A stretch of 64,000 nucleotides of DNA from Paramecium octaurelia (taxonomy: Eukaryota; Ciliophora; Oligohymenophorea; Peniculida; Parameciidae). Numbering within the stretch: the first letter of the stretch is position 1; each line of letters opens with the position of its first letter. This document shows, one piece after another, positions 51,301 through 63,861 of the stretch. A model generated the notes under the pieces. It did not search any database and had not been told where the DNA came from. It was given only the letters and a program-made list of their open reading frames with translations. The DNA is taken from the NCBI GenBank assembly GCA_905182995.1, contig CAJJDP010000104.1, positions 273,015-337,014 on the forward strand, in the 5' to 3' direction. The position numbers and the translations under genes are program-made.

Positions 51301-54300
51301 TCAAAATAAGTGGGTAGACTCTCAATTAGTCTGAGCTCCATTCATAGATTGGGTCCCAAATGAATTGGAATGATAAGAATTTCGTTGTTGGGAGTGTGTA
51401 TTGGCCGACTTGCTTATTTAAATACTCGTGGAGGTTGAGTGATTCGATTGACAAAAATTTATATTCAGGCAAGTCTGAAAATGAGAAGTCCATAAAAATG
51501 AAACCAGTATTTGCATCACTTATAAACAATTTATAAGTGTATTTACCACTTGAGATGTATTTTTGTTTGACCACTTAGAAATCAGCTGGTTTGAAATCCT
51601 CCAATGGAGTTGTCAATACGGAATTAAGATAATTCAAATCGATGATTTCAATGACTTCAAGTTTCCAGTCGTCTAATCCCATAACAATTCTATATAGAAC
51701 GATTTTGCCATCCCAAACAAGTTCAGGATGATCGGCATCAGTGTGCAAAACAACCAAGAGTTCATTGGATACCACTTGGATTTTTGAAGCTGTTCCGAGT
51801 TTGAACTTCTCACCCAATGGAGAGCAGCCAGTGATAGAAAAGCACCCAGTGGCATAAACAGTGAATTCATTTCCATCATGACACAATGAGTAAACAACCA
51901 TTTTGTCTTCAGAAACAGTGGCTTAATAACATTTATACTCGAAATTGGGGAGATCGAAATCATAGACTGAGGCCAATGAGTTATCAGGATTAACAAATAT
52001 CAATCCAGTTGTGGCTTACATGATATTAAACTTATCATTGTATTTGACATGATCTCTAATCTCGTATCCATTAAAGATCTTTGGGTTGAGTAGATCGACA
52101 GTGCTTTGAACTTCAACATTGGTTTCGCATTGATCACAATCGATTTCGAAATCTCCAATTTAACCAGAGTACCAACCTTGACCCAAATCGAAGCTTGCCT
52201 ACTCATCAGTTGAAAAGATCTATATTCCTGATTTTGAATAGGGGAAGGCATTTTCATCCAAATTGATTTAGGTTAAAGTGCTTATGGTGGTAACTTCTTA
52301 ATTGATATCGACAGTGTTAAACTTTTCAGGTTTGCCTTGGAAATTGTAATTTCTGATCTAGAAACTCAATGAATATTTATCTTAATAAATAGTTGAATCG
52401 ATGAAGGATTCAACAGTCATGGTGGTTTGATCATAAACTGCAAAGATTGATTGTTCTCCTTCGACATTCAAGTATAAGTAGTTTTAGTTGAGTCCGTTAG
52501 CAGCAATCAATATGGATTTTGTCTCAGGAATTACAACGTCAGCAATATCCCAAGCCTAGACCAAGGCCTCATGTTGAGGAGTGTCGGGTTTGAATACCAA
52601 GATAAAGGATTTGCTGCAGTATAGGCAGACTCCTCGGACAAACATATTACCAGTTTCCTCACTGAAATCAACGTTCAATGGAGTAGATATGTCATACCAA
52701 TACAAGTACAATTTCTTCTACAAATAGACGTTATTGATGTTTGCAAAGTTGTATTCATAGATTTAAGCATCTTTGACCTCTTCAGCTGATTTTCCTTGGA
52801 CAACAAAGAATGTGGTTTATCCAATAGCAATGGAATAGTCTAGATTTGGAGTGATTGGAATTGTTTTAATGAATGAAAACATTCCATAATCTGTATCTAA
52901 CATCAAGATATGATTTTTGTGTAAAATGAACAGAATATTTGGATGTAACTTTTTATTTGTGAAGAGTGCTTTAGGTTCCCAATCTTCATTGTAACCATAT
53001 TGTGAGAATGAATTCTTGTTTAAAGTTGTGAGTACGAATAGTTCTGGTCTGTAAATTAAGAATGTCAGGATTTCATTATTGGCTTTATGAACCAAAAGGT
53101 AATCTCCACAATTTAAAATACTTTGAATCTTGTTTGCTGTATCTGTAGAATCTAAGGATATAGTTTTCACTGGAGTTATTGCACCATTATGGATGGCTCG
53201 AATCACAACATTGTATTACTCACTGATGTACATGAAATACATTATGCCATGTCTGTTCCAAATGGAGAAGTTCTGTTTAGAAACTTTGTTTGTGATACCT
53301 ATATCAGCTATTAATTATTCACAAAATGCATCCTCAACATAGATTGAATTGTGAACACAACTTAAGATTTGAATCTTCAAATCCTGAGTCTACAATACTT
53401 AATAGAATTGAGTATCGTCTTCTGTTGATACAACCTCTGCGTAAATTACATTTTTGGGTAACTCTTGATTTAAGCTTAATTCAACTCTTGATCTAATGGT
53501 GGCTTTGATATGTGTGGCTTCCAATTAAGTTGGTTAAACTAATCTATATTAGAGATTTGGTCCAGATGCTAATTTATTCAACACTTATTCAGTTTCACCA
53601 TCAGCTATCACGTTTGAGAATGGCACGGGTTTATCAAATAATTGGTAAATCCAATTTTCATTATCTTCGATAATTTGATATGAAAGATAGACCTAGCATT
53701 CTTATTTATTTGGAGCTTTGGCCTTGACAGCAACTACCTTCTTGTCTTAGATCTTATCGCTTCCGTTGTACGCTAAATAACCATTGGAGATGGTGTATCT
53801 GTTTGAACTTTGAGTGCTAATTTGGATCAAATCTGGTTCTTGTGGGTTCACCAATAAAACATCAGTGGAAGGGATGTCTAACTTATAGTTTAGGTAGATT
53901 TTGTCAGTGTCCACATCAAGTTTATAGAAATAAACCTGCTTGTCACTTCTCACTATGATGTTGTCCTATGATATTTTAATAGTGGCTGGGTAGTCCAATT
54001 GCATAAATGGAAGGTCGTGAACAAAAGATTTTTCTGCATCCAAAATTGCAAAGAAGTTGTATCCAAGAATTGCAACCACGCCAAGTTCTGAACCATCTTT
54101 TTTGTGTTCGTAATCTATATCGAAAGCAAAGGATCTGCCTAATTGAAAGTCAGCTTGTGCAAATAATTCCCACTTTCCAGTTGGTTAGAATCTGACCACA
54201 AAGAGACCATATTGGGCATCCAATAGGAAAATGTATCCATTGTACGTCATTTCAAAATCCACAATTGAAAGTTCAACATCAGTTCTACCTAATAGAAATG

Positions 54301-55177
54301 CCATGGTCACATTGTCTAGAATATATGGGCGAGGCAAGGGTTAATAATTGTCACTCAATGTGTAAACTTATACGATTGAGTTTCCAGAGAGTTGTTCATT
54401 TGGGTCCAACGAATAGGTTGGTGTAACTCTGACGATGTAGGTAGTTTCCTTTCCTAAGGCACTGGTTGAGTAGTACAGGCCTATACGTCTTTAATTATAT
54501 ATTTTGACAGAGGCTTCATCTTCAAATGATGTCACTTGTTTTGATTGTTTTGAGTAAATATAGAACACATCAATTTATTTTTTTATTAACTTCTCTGTCA
54601 CTTCCTTTTGACAATCCACGATAAATTTGTCGTTGTCAATGTATTCTACGTCATAGCACTCTAGATTATCAGCCACATTAGCAATAACTACTTTAGTCCC
54701 GAAACCTGGAGTTGGAATTTTGTCCAAAGCAGTTCTAAATTCTATATTGACAAATACCCCTCCGAATATTAGATGGACACTTCCAGTGCGTTTTGGTCCA
54801 AGAATACGAATGAATTCAACCAAGATTGCATTTTTTTTGTGTGATATGGCTTTGCTGCCCTGATGTTAGATGCAGCTAGATAATTAACATGTCAATTATA
54901 CGTTTGTAATGAGTTGAGCTGCCTCCCGTATTTTATACAGGATTAATTAATTTAAAATATGTGTCTTGCAACTCATATGTGAGATCCTCACCCTCAAATA
55001 AATTGTCACGTAGATTTATTCGCAATTTTTCACCTTTCGTGGGAAATATTTGCAATTGTTCCACTTTTGAGGCTAAAAATAATTATATGTAATGTTACAG
55101 CACCCAGTTGACTTGGCATTCACAATCGAAAGACAAATTAAGAATACTATCAAAGATGATGTAATCTTTTAATTCAT
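42388..55177 (-). CDS. giant type I membrane protein with three tandem ectodomain units, family member D
   Basis: A 12.8-kb gene of about 4,200 residues. The ATG at 55177 starts MNQKITSSLIVFLICLSIVN followed by a Cys. One membrane helix is present, near the end (AWWITLVVVGSFIILGLIGF), with the tail KKRQNNEEDQEDQDTGYAPL plus N. Between them three units of about 4.1 kb follow one another, with junctions near 46.8 and 50.9 kb. I read each junction through in one frame with no stop, signal peptide or helix (for example ECKTKLTDLKIYPSQGEVMQ). Introns recognised are 55073-55098, 54876-54901, 50570-50595, 50433-50454, 46502-46527, 46365-46386 and 42736-42760; at least one more must exist because the remaining length is not a multiple of three. 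Blade-like and cadherin-like segments recur in every unit. It is likely a surface or secretory-pathway protein of unknown function. Confidence 0.85.
43317..43620. repeat. near-identical tract in member D, unit 3 copy
   Basis: Aligns without gaps to 47457-47760 in the second unit of the same gene (offset 4,140), with five mismatches in about 300 bases by my count. Flanking sequence of the two units is clearly more diverged. Fits a recent gene-conversion tract. Confidence 0.85.
46341..46553. repeat. near-identical tract with two introns, member D unit 2 copy
   Basis: Aligns without gaps to 50409-50621 (offset 4,068) with about three mismatches up to 46540; the last bases diverge. It covers the introns 46365-46386 and 46502-46527, the latter identical in both copies, which indicates DNA-level copying rather than protein constraint. 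Confidence 0.85.
47457..47760. repeat. near-identical tract in member D, unit 2 copy
   Basis: Partner of 43317-43620. Confidence 0.85.
48429..48967. repeat. tract shared between members D and E, D copy
   Basis: Aligns to 57119-57657 in member E (offset 8,690) with no net length change and roughly 35-40 mismatches in about 540 bases. The corresponding part of D unit 3 is much more diverged, so similarity follows location of exchange rather than gene order. Confidence 0.75.
50409..50621. repeat. near-identical tract with two introns, member D unit 1/2 boundary copy
   Basis: Partner of 46341-46553; introns at 50433-50454 and 50570-50595. Confidence 0.85.
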
Positions 55178-55256
55178 TAATTAAATTAATTTATTACTTG
55201 GATATAGATTAGGCATTTTAAATTACAATATTTTATTGTTTTTTTATATTAATATT

Positions 55257-58200
55257 TCATACTAATTGATCTTATTCCTCTTTATTTGGGTCTTATGACT
55301 TATAGTAACCATAACCCATTAACACCAGAACTACCAAACTACCAAGCACAATCAACACTATCCAAACTGCCCCCAGTCCTTTGCTAGAGTCGTTGTCGTC
55401 ATCATTTGGTATGATTTATAGATCAATCTTTTACACAGCCTCTGAGAAATCATTTTTAAAGGTCAAAGTCAAATTTTAACTCTACACTTTTTAAGGCTCA
55501 GTTATCACAATTGAACTATTTGTATTCAACATGAATTTAGTTAATCCCTTTTCATTCGGATTGCTATTATACAATTAGTTTGTCTTTAAATAGATATAAA
55601 ATAAATACTTATATGAACATTAAGAAGTTTAACGGACTCAAATCTTGTTATTTGGACACCGTAAACTGATTACCTCCAGTTGTCAAAAAGTAAGGACTCT
55701 CCTTAAGGATCTGATAAATGCCCACAGTGACTTTATCTTCTTTATAATAAGCAACTCCAATTGATGAAGAGTCAACTGCCAAATAATTGAGTACTTTCCA
55801 ATCCCCGTACTTAACAAATGTACTCTTTATATCTGATTGCTGATGTTCAAATTTCTTTTCCTCCTTATTGTATTTAAATTTCGCCACAACCCAGAATGTT
55901 CCAGAATCTGAAGTCAAAATCACTAAATCAACTGTTAACACATCCTTCTCAAACGAGGAAGACTTCACCTAAGTGGATAAGAAGAGAGTCTGATCTACGA
56001 TTTATTTACTCAACAATTTTTTTAGTGAAATTGACCCCAATCCAGTAGGCTGAATATCTTTGTTCTCAAATAAGAAACTACTGAACCTCAGTTCATCCAA
56101 GCAGTCAGTTACCATTGACAAATAAACGTAGGTTTCCTTACTTATTTCAACTCCAACTCCTGTCATACCAGATGGCCTGAAAGTGGTTGCATCTCTATTG
56201 AAATTGGTTTTGATGAACTCCAAATTCATTGACATCACCTCTTATTAGACATAGAAAGCATCATTAAAAATTACCCTATAAATTTTGTACTCTCCATCCT
56301 AATCTTGTGGGCTCAAGGGGTTATAAAACAACACGATAAGGTAATCCTCATAAGGGGCTATGACTTAATATCCATTGGGAATTGCAATGTAGGAATTAAT
56401 CAACTGACATTTCTTGTTTACGCATTTAGTCAACACCAATTAATTCTCGACTCCATTATTACATATGGAATAAAACATATCTTTGTAATTGTCTGCTCTA
56501 AAGCAATTGTATTAATCAGAAAGCGTATATTCTGCTGGTATAAATGAGAAATCTTCACCCAAATTGGTACCAATCAATAAGGTATTCTTGGCCTGTAAAT
56601 AAAAAGTATCTTTGTCCTTGGAATAACCATAATTTATTTTATAATCGACCATCTTCTTTCGTGGAAGTTGCTAGACCAAAGCCTTCAAGTAAACGTTGCC
56701 CTCTGTCACATAGAAGGTCTTAAGGGTTGTTAAAATGTTTTATCCATTAACAGCCTCAACTGGAAATTCGACAGTTGTCGTTGAATTCGTTGAAACGCTA
56801 TAATTTGAATTCTTGACACTCAAGGTTGAGAATGTATTTACAAGCTTTACATTCTATTTGAAAGTAACTTAATTATTCTAGTCATCCTGACTCTTCACAA
56901 TTACAGACACCTTTGCATTGTAATAGTAAGTTTTCTCATCAAATTTTGGATCAAACACTAAGAGAGGAGATTTCTCAATCTTGTGAATTACTTGAAGGGT
57001 TGAATGATTTATACTAAGCAGTATGGCGTCATCTTCTGCCACTGTTATTGTAAATTGAGGATCCTCTTTAAGAGTAAATACTGGTATTGCTAAGTAGAAA
57101 GTGTCATGTTAAGTAGTAGATGGTCTAAATATATTTAGATAGATATCTTAGGCTTTTGATGTTTTAATGACGAGATTACCAGTTGATAATTAAGATTTAA
57201 CAGTTAATGGAGTAGCAACAGTGTATCCAAATAATTCAACTGTCTTTGATTTGAAAATATTCAATAAATTTTGATAATTGTATTCCAAAATTTCTTTATT
57301 GTTAACTAAAAAGAATGAATCCTTAGCAGCTGATATGTATATCTCATTATCTTAAGTGTAATCCATTTGTTTAATGAAAATGAACTCTGTATTAAAGTAA
57401 TTAATTAGAGCAATATTGTTTTCATTTTAAACAAATACAATATTTGATTTTAACACTCTATTACCATACAATTTCAATGGCTTCCATTGTCCACCATATC
57501 CAATCAAATCATTTCCAGTTATCTTATTAACAAAGCTGAATTTTGATATTTAATAACTATGCAAGACTCCATTCTTTTATAAAATAAATAAGTATTCTCC
57601 TTAGTTTAAGATACTTACTATTTATTATCCTTCCTATTCTTCGAATGATATTGTTTTAAGTAGTTCTACCATAAAATAATTAAAACTATATAGATTGATT
57701 TTATATTCATTGATAAGAGTTGCAAATCTTACAATTACATCTCCGACCTCCCAAATAGCGAAAGTCTAATCATTCAGTTCAACTTTAATATCTTTGATAG
57801 TTCCAACTTAAGTAAATTTGTAAATATTATTCTCAAATTTGGGGTCAGACTAATACAGAGCTAAGCTCTTGTCTTTCAATTAGAATATTTTGAAGATAGT
57901 TGATAATTTAGGTTGGAAAATGGAGGTCTAGAATAGTATATTTGAAGGTTGGCCTTAAGCTTCAAATTTTGTATTCTGTACAATTCGAACTTGAGCTTAT
58001 GCTTCTTGTTCTGTCATAAGACAATCATTTTCAGTTGTCTCATATACAGCTTCATATTTTTGATTTGGTCCTGAGGTTAACTCTCCAAGATCGATAACTG
58101 TGTTTTCATCTGCAGCAGGTGGGAATGGTGCCTCAGATTCAGTTATCTTGTAGATCTTGGAATCGTCGCTCTTTATGATGGAGTATTTAATATTTGATTG

Positions 58201-61200
58201 GCATTGTTAATTATTTAATGACTTCGCAGTTATTTTGACTTGTCCATCCTTGATCTGCCCAGATTTGAATTCATACTTCAAAGCACCTTAACTGAAGAAG
58301 TATAAATTGGATTCCTTCTAACCTATAGCTATGAACTCATCTTTGATCTTGTCTACAGAATATCCTCCTGCGATTGCTTGTTTATCTAACAAAGTAATTG
58401 ATTCATCGTTGAATCCATAAACATAGACGACATCATCATGTTGAATAAAGATGTTTCTTTAACTTATTGATATCTATTATGGATAGGTTGTAGTGAAATA
58501 GCCTAAATCAATGACTTTAACTATGACTTTGTTTTCCAAAACGAAAAAGTAATTGTAACTCAATACTACTATATGTTAAACAGGTTATCCTTTCTCGTTC
58601 ACATAATCATCTATGTCAAAGGCTACATATTGTTATAAGGTGAAATTAATTTGATCCGAAAGTTTCCACTCCTTATCTTTGTGATTGAATTACAATTTGA
58701 TTATGCCTAATTTCTGGTCTAATAAATAGAGAGTGCCATCATTATACACCTTGTAGTCTACCAACATGAAATCAGTCTTGTCTTTTTTGAGCAACTGAGC
58801 CAACTTAGCATTATCGATTGTAGATTGTAAGGTTATTTCTTGGCCATCAAAATGAAAGAGTTCCACCAATGAAACCTTGCCAACAGAGCCGTCTTCTGTA
58901 ATCGAAAAGGCTGGAGTCACTCTCAAATAATAGGAGGCATCATCAGAAGGCAATCTATTGAACCATCTCACTTTATTGGTTGTAAATGATGACTTGGTTT
59001 TGGAAATGGACTTTAAAGTCTTCCCCTTGATGGTGTAGATGATTTTCTGTTGATCAAGTTGGCAATCGATGATGAAATTATCTGCTGCTTCTGAATTGAG
59101 ATAGTCGAAATCAAAGCATTTTATTGTAGGTGCTTCAGGATCTACATAAACTATTTCAGAGAAATTAGGAGCTTCATTCTACTTGGCAGCAACTTTGGTG
59201 TAATACAAACCATTTGTAGCAGTGCTGTAATCCAAGAATGCAAAGTGGCCATTCCATTCTCTGAGCAACGATTAGGCCTTGATCGAATATACCTATCCAA
59301 TTACTAATTATATATAGACTATAACATTTACCTTGTGTGCAGTGTTATGATGAACTAATTTATGTGATGGGTTGGACGATTGTGAAGTCTTTATTATCTT
59401 CGATGGTATATTTCAAACCAACTCCCTCAAATATTCCATTTGATAATTGCCAGGACATGACTTCGGTGGTGGAAGGGTAAATCTAAATATTGGTTATTTT
59501 GGTTCTGCACTCATTCAAATCTATTGGTCTGACTTCTAATTTGAATTATGTCTTTTCTATGTTGAAATCATTTTGCAAGATTACTGTAACTGTTTGATTA
59601 TTCAAATCTCCATTCTGATTATTGAAGGTAATGATTGGAGAATCTAATAAAGCATAACTTTTCAGTGGACCTGACAATTCACTTGCATACAGTGACTTCT
59701 CATTTGAGAGATCGAAGAACAATGCCATATTCAAGGGCGATATGTATTATCCCTACACATATTACAAGTAAGTTCCACTAATAATCGTTGTGGGAATGGA
59801 AGCAGACTTTTTATAGAGGCCTACAAGCAGAGCATTATCATAGAAATAGGGGATAGCAATGTAGTTTCCATTTGTAGCGATTTTATTAATAGAAGGCCAA
59901 TTAGAGTATCTGTTCAATACAAAATCTAATTTTTTTGAATCTATTTTGGTGGATGCTGAATTGACTTGCTTTTTGAAGGTAAGGGAAATTCCATAATGAG
60001 CAGCATTGCTTGTTTAGATGAATAATTAAAGTTTAAGTTTTTATTGATCTTTATCATAAGTTGGATGTTCGGTTAATCTTACTTGTAAGAAGTGAGTATT
60101 TGAAAATGCATATTGATTGACTTCATAATTTAAATAGTTGTATAAATCCAATGATTCAGCTGACTAGAATTGATATCTAATATTAGTCAATGTAAAATCA
60201 TAGAATATAATTCCATTCTTTGAATTGCTGATGATTATCTTGTATAGTGTTTGATCTTAATTTGAGTATTATTTAATGACTGTGAAATCGCTGGGTCTAA
60301 AGTATTCTAAGGGTGATTCCAATTAAGAATTCAAAGTTTAAGTTGCAATCACATCCAAGACTTCCAAATTCCAAGTTTTTAATCCCTTCTTCAATTGATA
60401 AACAACAATGCGACCATCAACTTCACTGTATTAGAAATTATCAGTGTGTAAAACAACCATGATGTCATTGTCTATTAATTGTATTTTTGAAGCCTGTTCG
60501 ATCTTATACTTCTCGCCTAAAGGAGAACATCCAGTGACTGACAGACACCCAGTGACATAAATGGAATACTGGCCTTTATCTTCACAAAGGGTATAAATGA
60601 GGAGTTTATCTGCTGATACCTAAGCCTGGTAACATCGATAAGTTGAGGATGGTAAATCGAAATGATAAGTGGCCATCAAGGTGTTATCAGGATGTGTAAA
60701 TATCAATCCTTTGGTGGCTACGAAGATATTAACATTATCATCATATTTGATCAAATCTCTAATCTCGAATCCATTGAAGAATTTTGGATTATTGATTTCC
60801 ATAATGTTTTGAACAACAACATGATTTTCACATTGTTCGCATTCCAAATCAATGCCAACTAATTGACCAGAGAACCATTGGGTACCCAATTAAACATCCT
60901 TTTATTAGATATTAGAATTTAATATCACTCCGGATTTGAAGAGATCGAACTTAGTATTATCAATTTGGATCGTAGATTAAGTGTTGATCAGTTACACTTA
61001 TTCTTGTATTTTGACTGTGTTGAAGGTTTCATCTGGATAGTCATAATTGGACACAATGAGATTCAAATTCATATTTGAATTATACATAGAGCCATCCAAA
61101 TTAACAGTAAGAGTCATGACTGAATTCTTCATCTCTGAAATCAAGGTGGTCTATCCATCCACATAAGTATACAAGAACATTTATTAGTCTCCATCGACAG

Positions 61201-63861
61201 CCATAACAATCTTATCGTCATCTGCTATGTTTTCATTTGAGATGCTCCAAGCATCATAAAGACTGTCATGTTACAGAGTATCAGGAGTGAACACCAAGAT
61301 ATGTACTTTTTTAGAGTATTTACAATAAGCTCGTACGAATAGTCTTCCATTCTCTTCACTCTAATCGACAGCCAAAGGCGAGGTGATCTAATACCAATAC
61401 AATTGGATGGTCTTGATCTTGAAGATATTGTTTAATCGTGAGAAATCATATTCCTCAATTAAGCCATCTCTTGCTCCTTGGGTTGATTATCCATAGACAA
61501 TGAAGAAGGTGTCTTCGGCAATAGCCAATTCTACTTCGAGGCCAGTTGTGAATGCAAATTATTGGAGAAAAGTGAATTTAAAGTGGAAATCTACTAAAAC
61601 AATATTGTCTTGGTTAACAACAAATATGAGATTGGGATGGAGCTTCCTATTTCCGAATAATCTCTAAGGTTTCCAATTTAAGGTATAGCCATAAGGCTTG
61701 AAAGTAGTGGCATCAGCTATAGCCAAGACTTGATTCTCATGATCATAGGTGGAGTATGCCAAGATGGTATCATCTGCTTTGATAATAAAGAAATAGTTAT
61801 CAGCGAAGAATAATGATTTGATTTTGTTCAAAGGGTTGGTTTTATCATAAGTCAATTGTTTAAAGACTTTCAATTCTCCTGCATAATAAAACTTGATCAT
61901 CACACTGTAATCGGTGTCTTTGTACATGAAGAATATATTGTTTAAATCGTGTCTCCATAAAGTGAATGTTTATTTGTTAACAGTTACTTTCAAGTCAATA
62001 CCAGATACTATTTTTTAGCAAGTGAATTCTTATTCAAACATCGAGGGATGTTCACAAAGCCATATTTGCATTTTCAAGTCATCTGTTTGAATGATCTAAT
62101 AAAATTGGGTCTGCTTTTCTAACACCAACACATCAGCATAGACAACATTGGAAGGCCAGACAATGGAATCCTTTTTCAATGCCCATCTCTTATTGATGAC
62201 TCCCTAAATTTGAGTGTCTTCCAGTTTGTTATTGCCTAGTTTGTACTATTGATTTGGTCCAGATGCTTGAGATTGCAATTATTGATGAGTGTCGCCTTCA
62301 ACCAGAGTCTTGGGGAATGGATGGCCACTATTGACCAACTTATAGATCTGAGGGTCTCTGTCATTTAATATTTGATAGGAGATGGTGATTGAACACTTTT
62401 ATTCATTTGGAGCATTTGCTGTTAAAATGATGTCCTTCACTGCTTTGGCCCCTGTACTGCCAAGGTATTTCAAATAGCCCATGGATAAAGTATATCTTTT
62501 GGATAATAAATTTGATATGACTACCAAATCAGGTAAATAAGGGTTCAACAAGATGGAGTCCTTCTGACTCAGAGTATACCTGGAGTTTAATTGGACATTC
62601 TCAGTGTCTATGTTGTATAAGTAGAGTGTGTGTTCATTTCTAATGATGACATTCTCCTAAGAGAGTTTAATATAGGCAGGATACTCCAATTGGATGAATG
62701 GCAAATCATAGATGTATTTGAATTCCATGTTTTCAATTTGAATGAAATAATTATATCCCTACACTACAATCACATGGGCAAGTGATTCATCTTCCTTGAT
62801 GAATGAGTTCACACTAAATGCGAAGGCCTGTCCTGTTCTTGGGTAGACAATATTCTACACTTTCCATTCACCATTTGGCAAATAATTGACTACGTACAGA
62901 CCATTGAAGGCATCTAACAAATAGATATCTCCATTTGGTTAAACAGAAAAATCAACCAAAGAAAAATCAGTACTGGGAACTCCCAAGGTATCTGCCAAGA
63001 CAGCCTTGTCTAATACAAAGTTGGTGTTTTGAGGTTCACCAGAAGCTAACATCAAATAGACTTCAACTAAAGAGTCTGAGGCCAATTCGGAATCTAAACT
63101 AATTGAGTAGGCTGGTGTCACTCTGAAGAGGTATTGGTGTGTGATTCCGAGAGCATTGGTTACAGTGTACTGTCCAAGGAACCTCTATTTGTAGGTTTAA
63201 AAGATGGCCCTTTCAGCGAACACTTGAGTTTTGGTTCCATCCTTGGAGAGTACAAAAAATATATTTTGTAATATGATTTTATCGTCTTGGACTACTTACT
63301 TTTGGCAATCCACTATGTATTGCTGGGTGTTTGTAAAATCAACATCGAAGCAGGTTATTTCTGAGTTATTTCTTTTGGTAATTAAATAGCGTTAATTGAA
63401 ATTAGGAGACGCCCTTACATCTGTACTATTGTATATAGAACTGTTATTGTACCCTTCAGCAATATTTAAATAAACTTCGTCTTCAGATTAATCTAGGAAG
63501 GCGAACGTATTGAGCCAAAAGCCACTTGATGAGATTCTAGCTGCTTTGGCTGCAACAATATTTGAGGCAACTTTTAATATGGAATATTATTTCATTACCA
63601 TTCTTGTGCGAGGAGTCTCTTCCAGTTTGTTCGAAGGGATGTATAATCTAAAATTCCTTCTATTGAGAGTCACTTAAAGTGTAGGTCAAATCAGCTCCAT
63701 CAAAAAACTCAGATCTGATTTGCCAGGTTAAAATCTCGTTTGTTGTCGGAAATATCGATATTTTGTCCAGTTTTGATGCTAGCATATAAGTGATGATTAC
63801 TGCAGCCATTCTTGGCCACGTTCGCAATAGCTGTCCATAAGCTCAAAATAATAAGGAGCAT
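55257..63861 (-). CDS. giant type I membrane protein with two tandem ectodomain units, family member E
   Basis: An 8.6-kb gene of about 2,800 residues. The ATG at 63861 starts MLLIILSLWTAIANVAKNGC, a signal peptide ending at a Cys, with a 22-nt intron (63779-63800) immediately after. A longer start at 63915 (MHEDQRFKLIFILKIKSS) would bury the signal sequence. Other introns seen: 63571-63598 (ends AAG), 59304-59331 and 55584-55608 (ends AAG). Two units join near 59.5 kb through ECRTKITNIQIYPSTTEVMS without a stop. Blade-like runs include FMLVDYKVYNDGTLYLLDQK. The membrane helix (VWIVLIVLGSLVVLVLMGYG) is followed by YYKSQDPNKEEQDQLV. Its stop is only 79 nt from the start of D. Function not known. 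Confidence 0.84.
57119..57657. repeat. tract shared between members D and E, E copy
   Basis: Partner of 48429-48967 in member D. Confidence 0.75.

Noticed and set aside
7013-63861. Paramecium immobilisation (surface) antigens
   Set aside because: Those are GPI-anchored with periodic cysteine repeats; these have a clear transmembrane helix and few cysteines.
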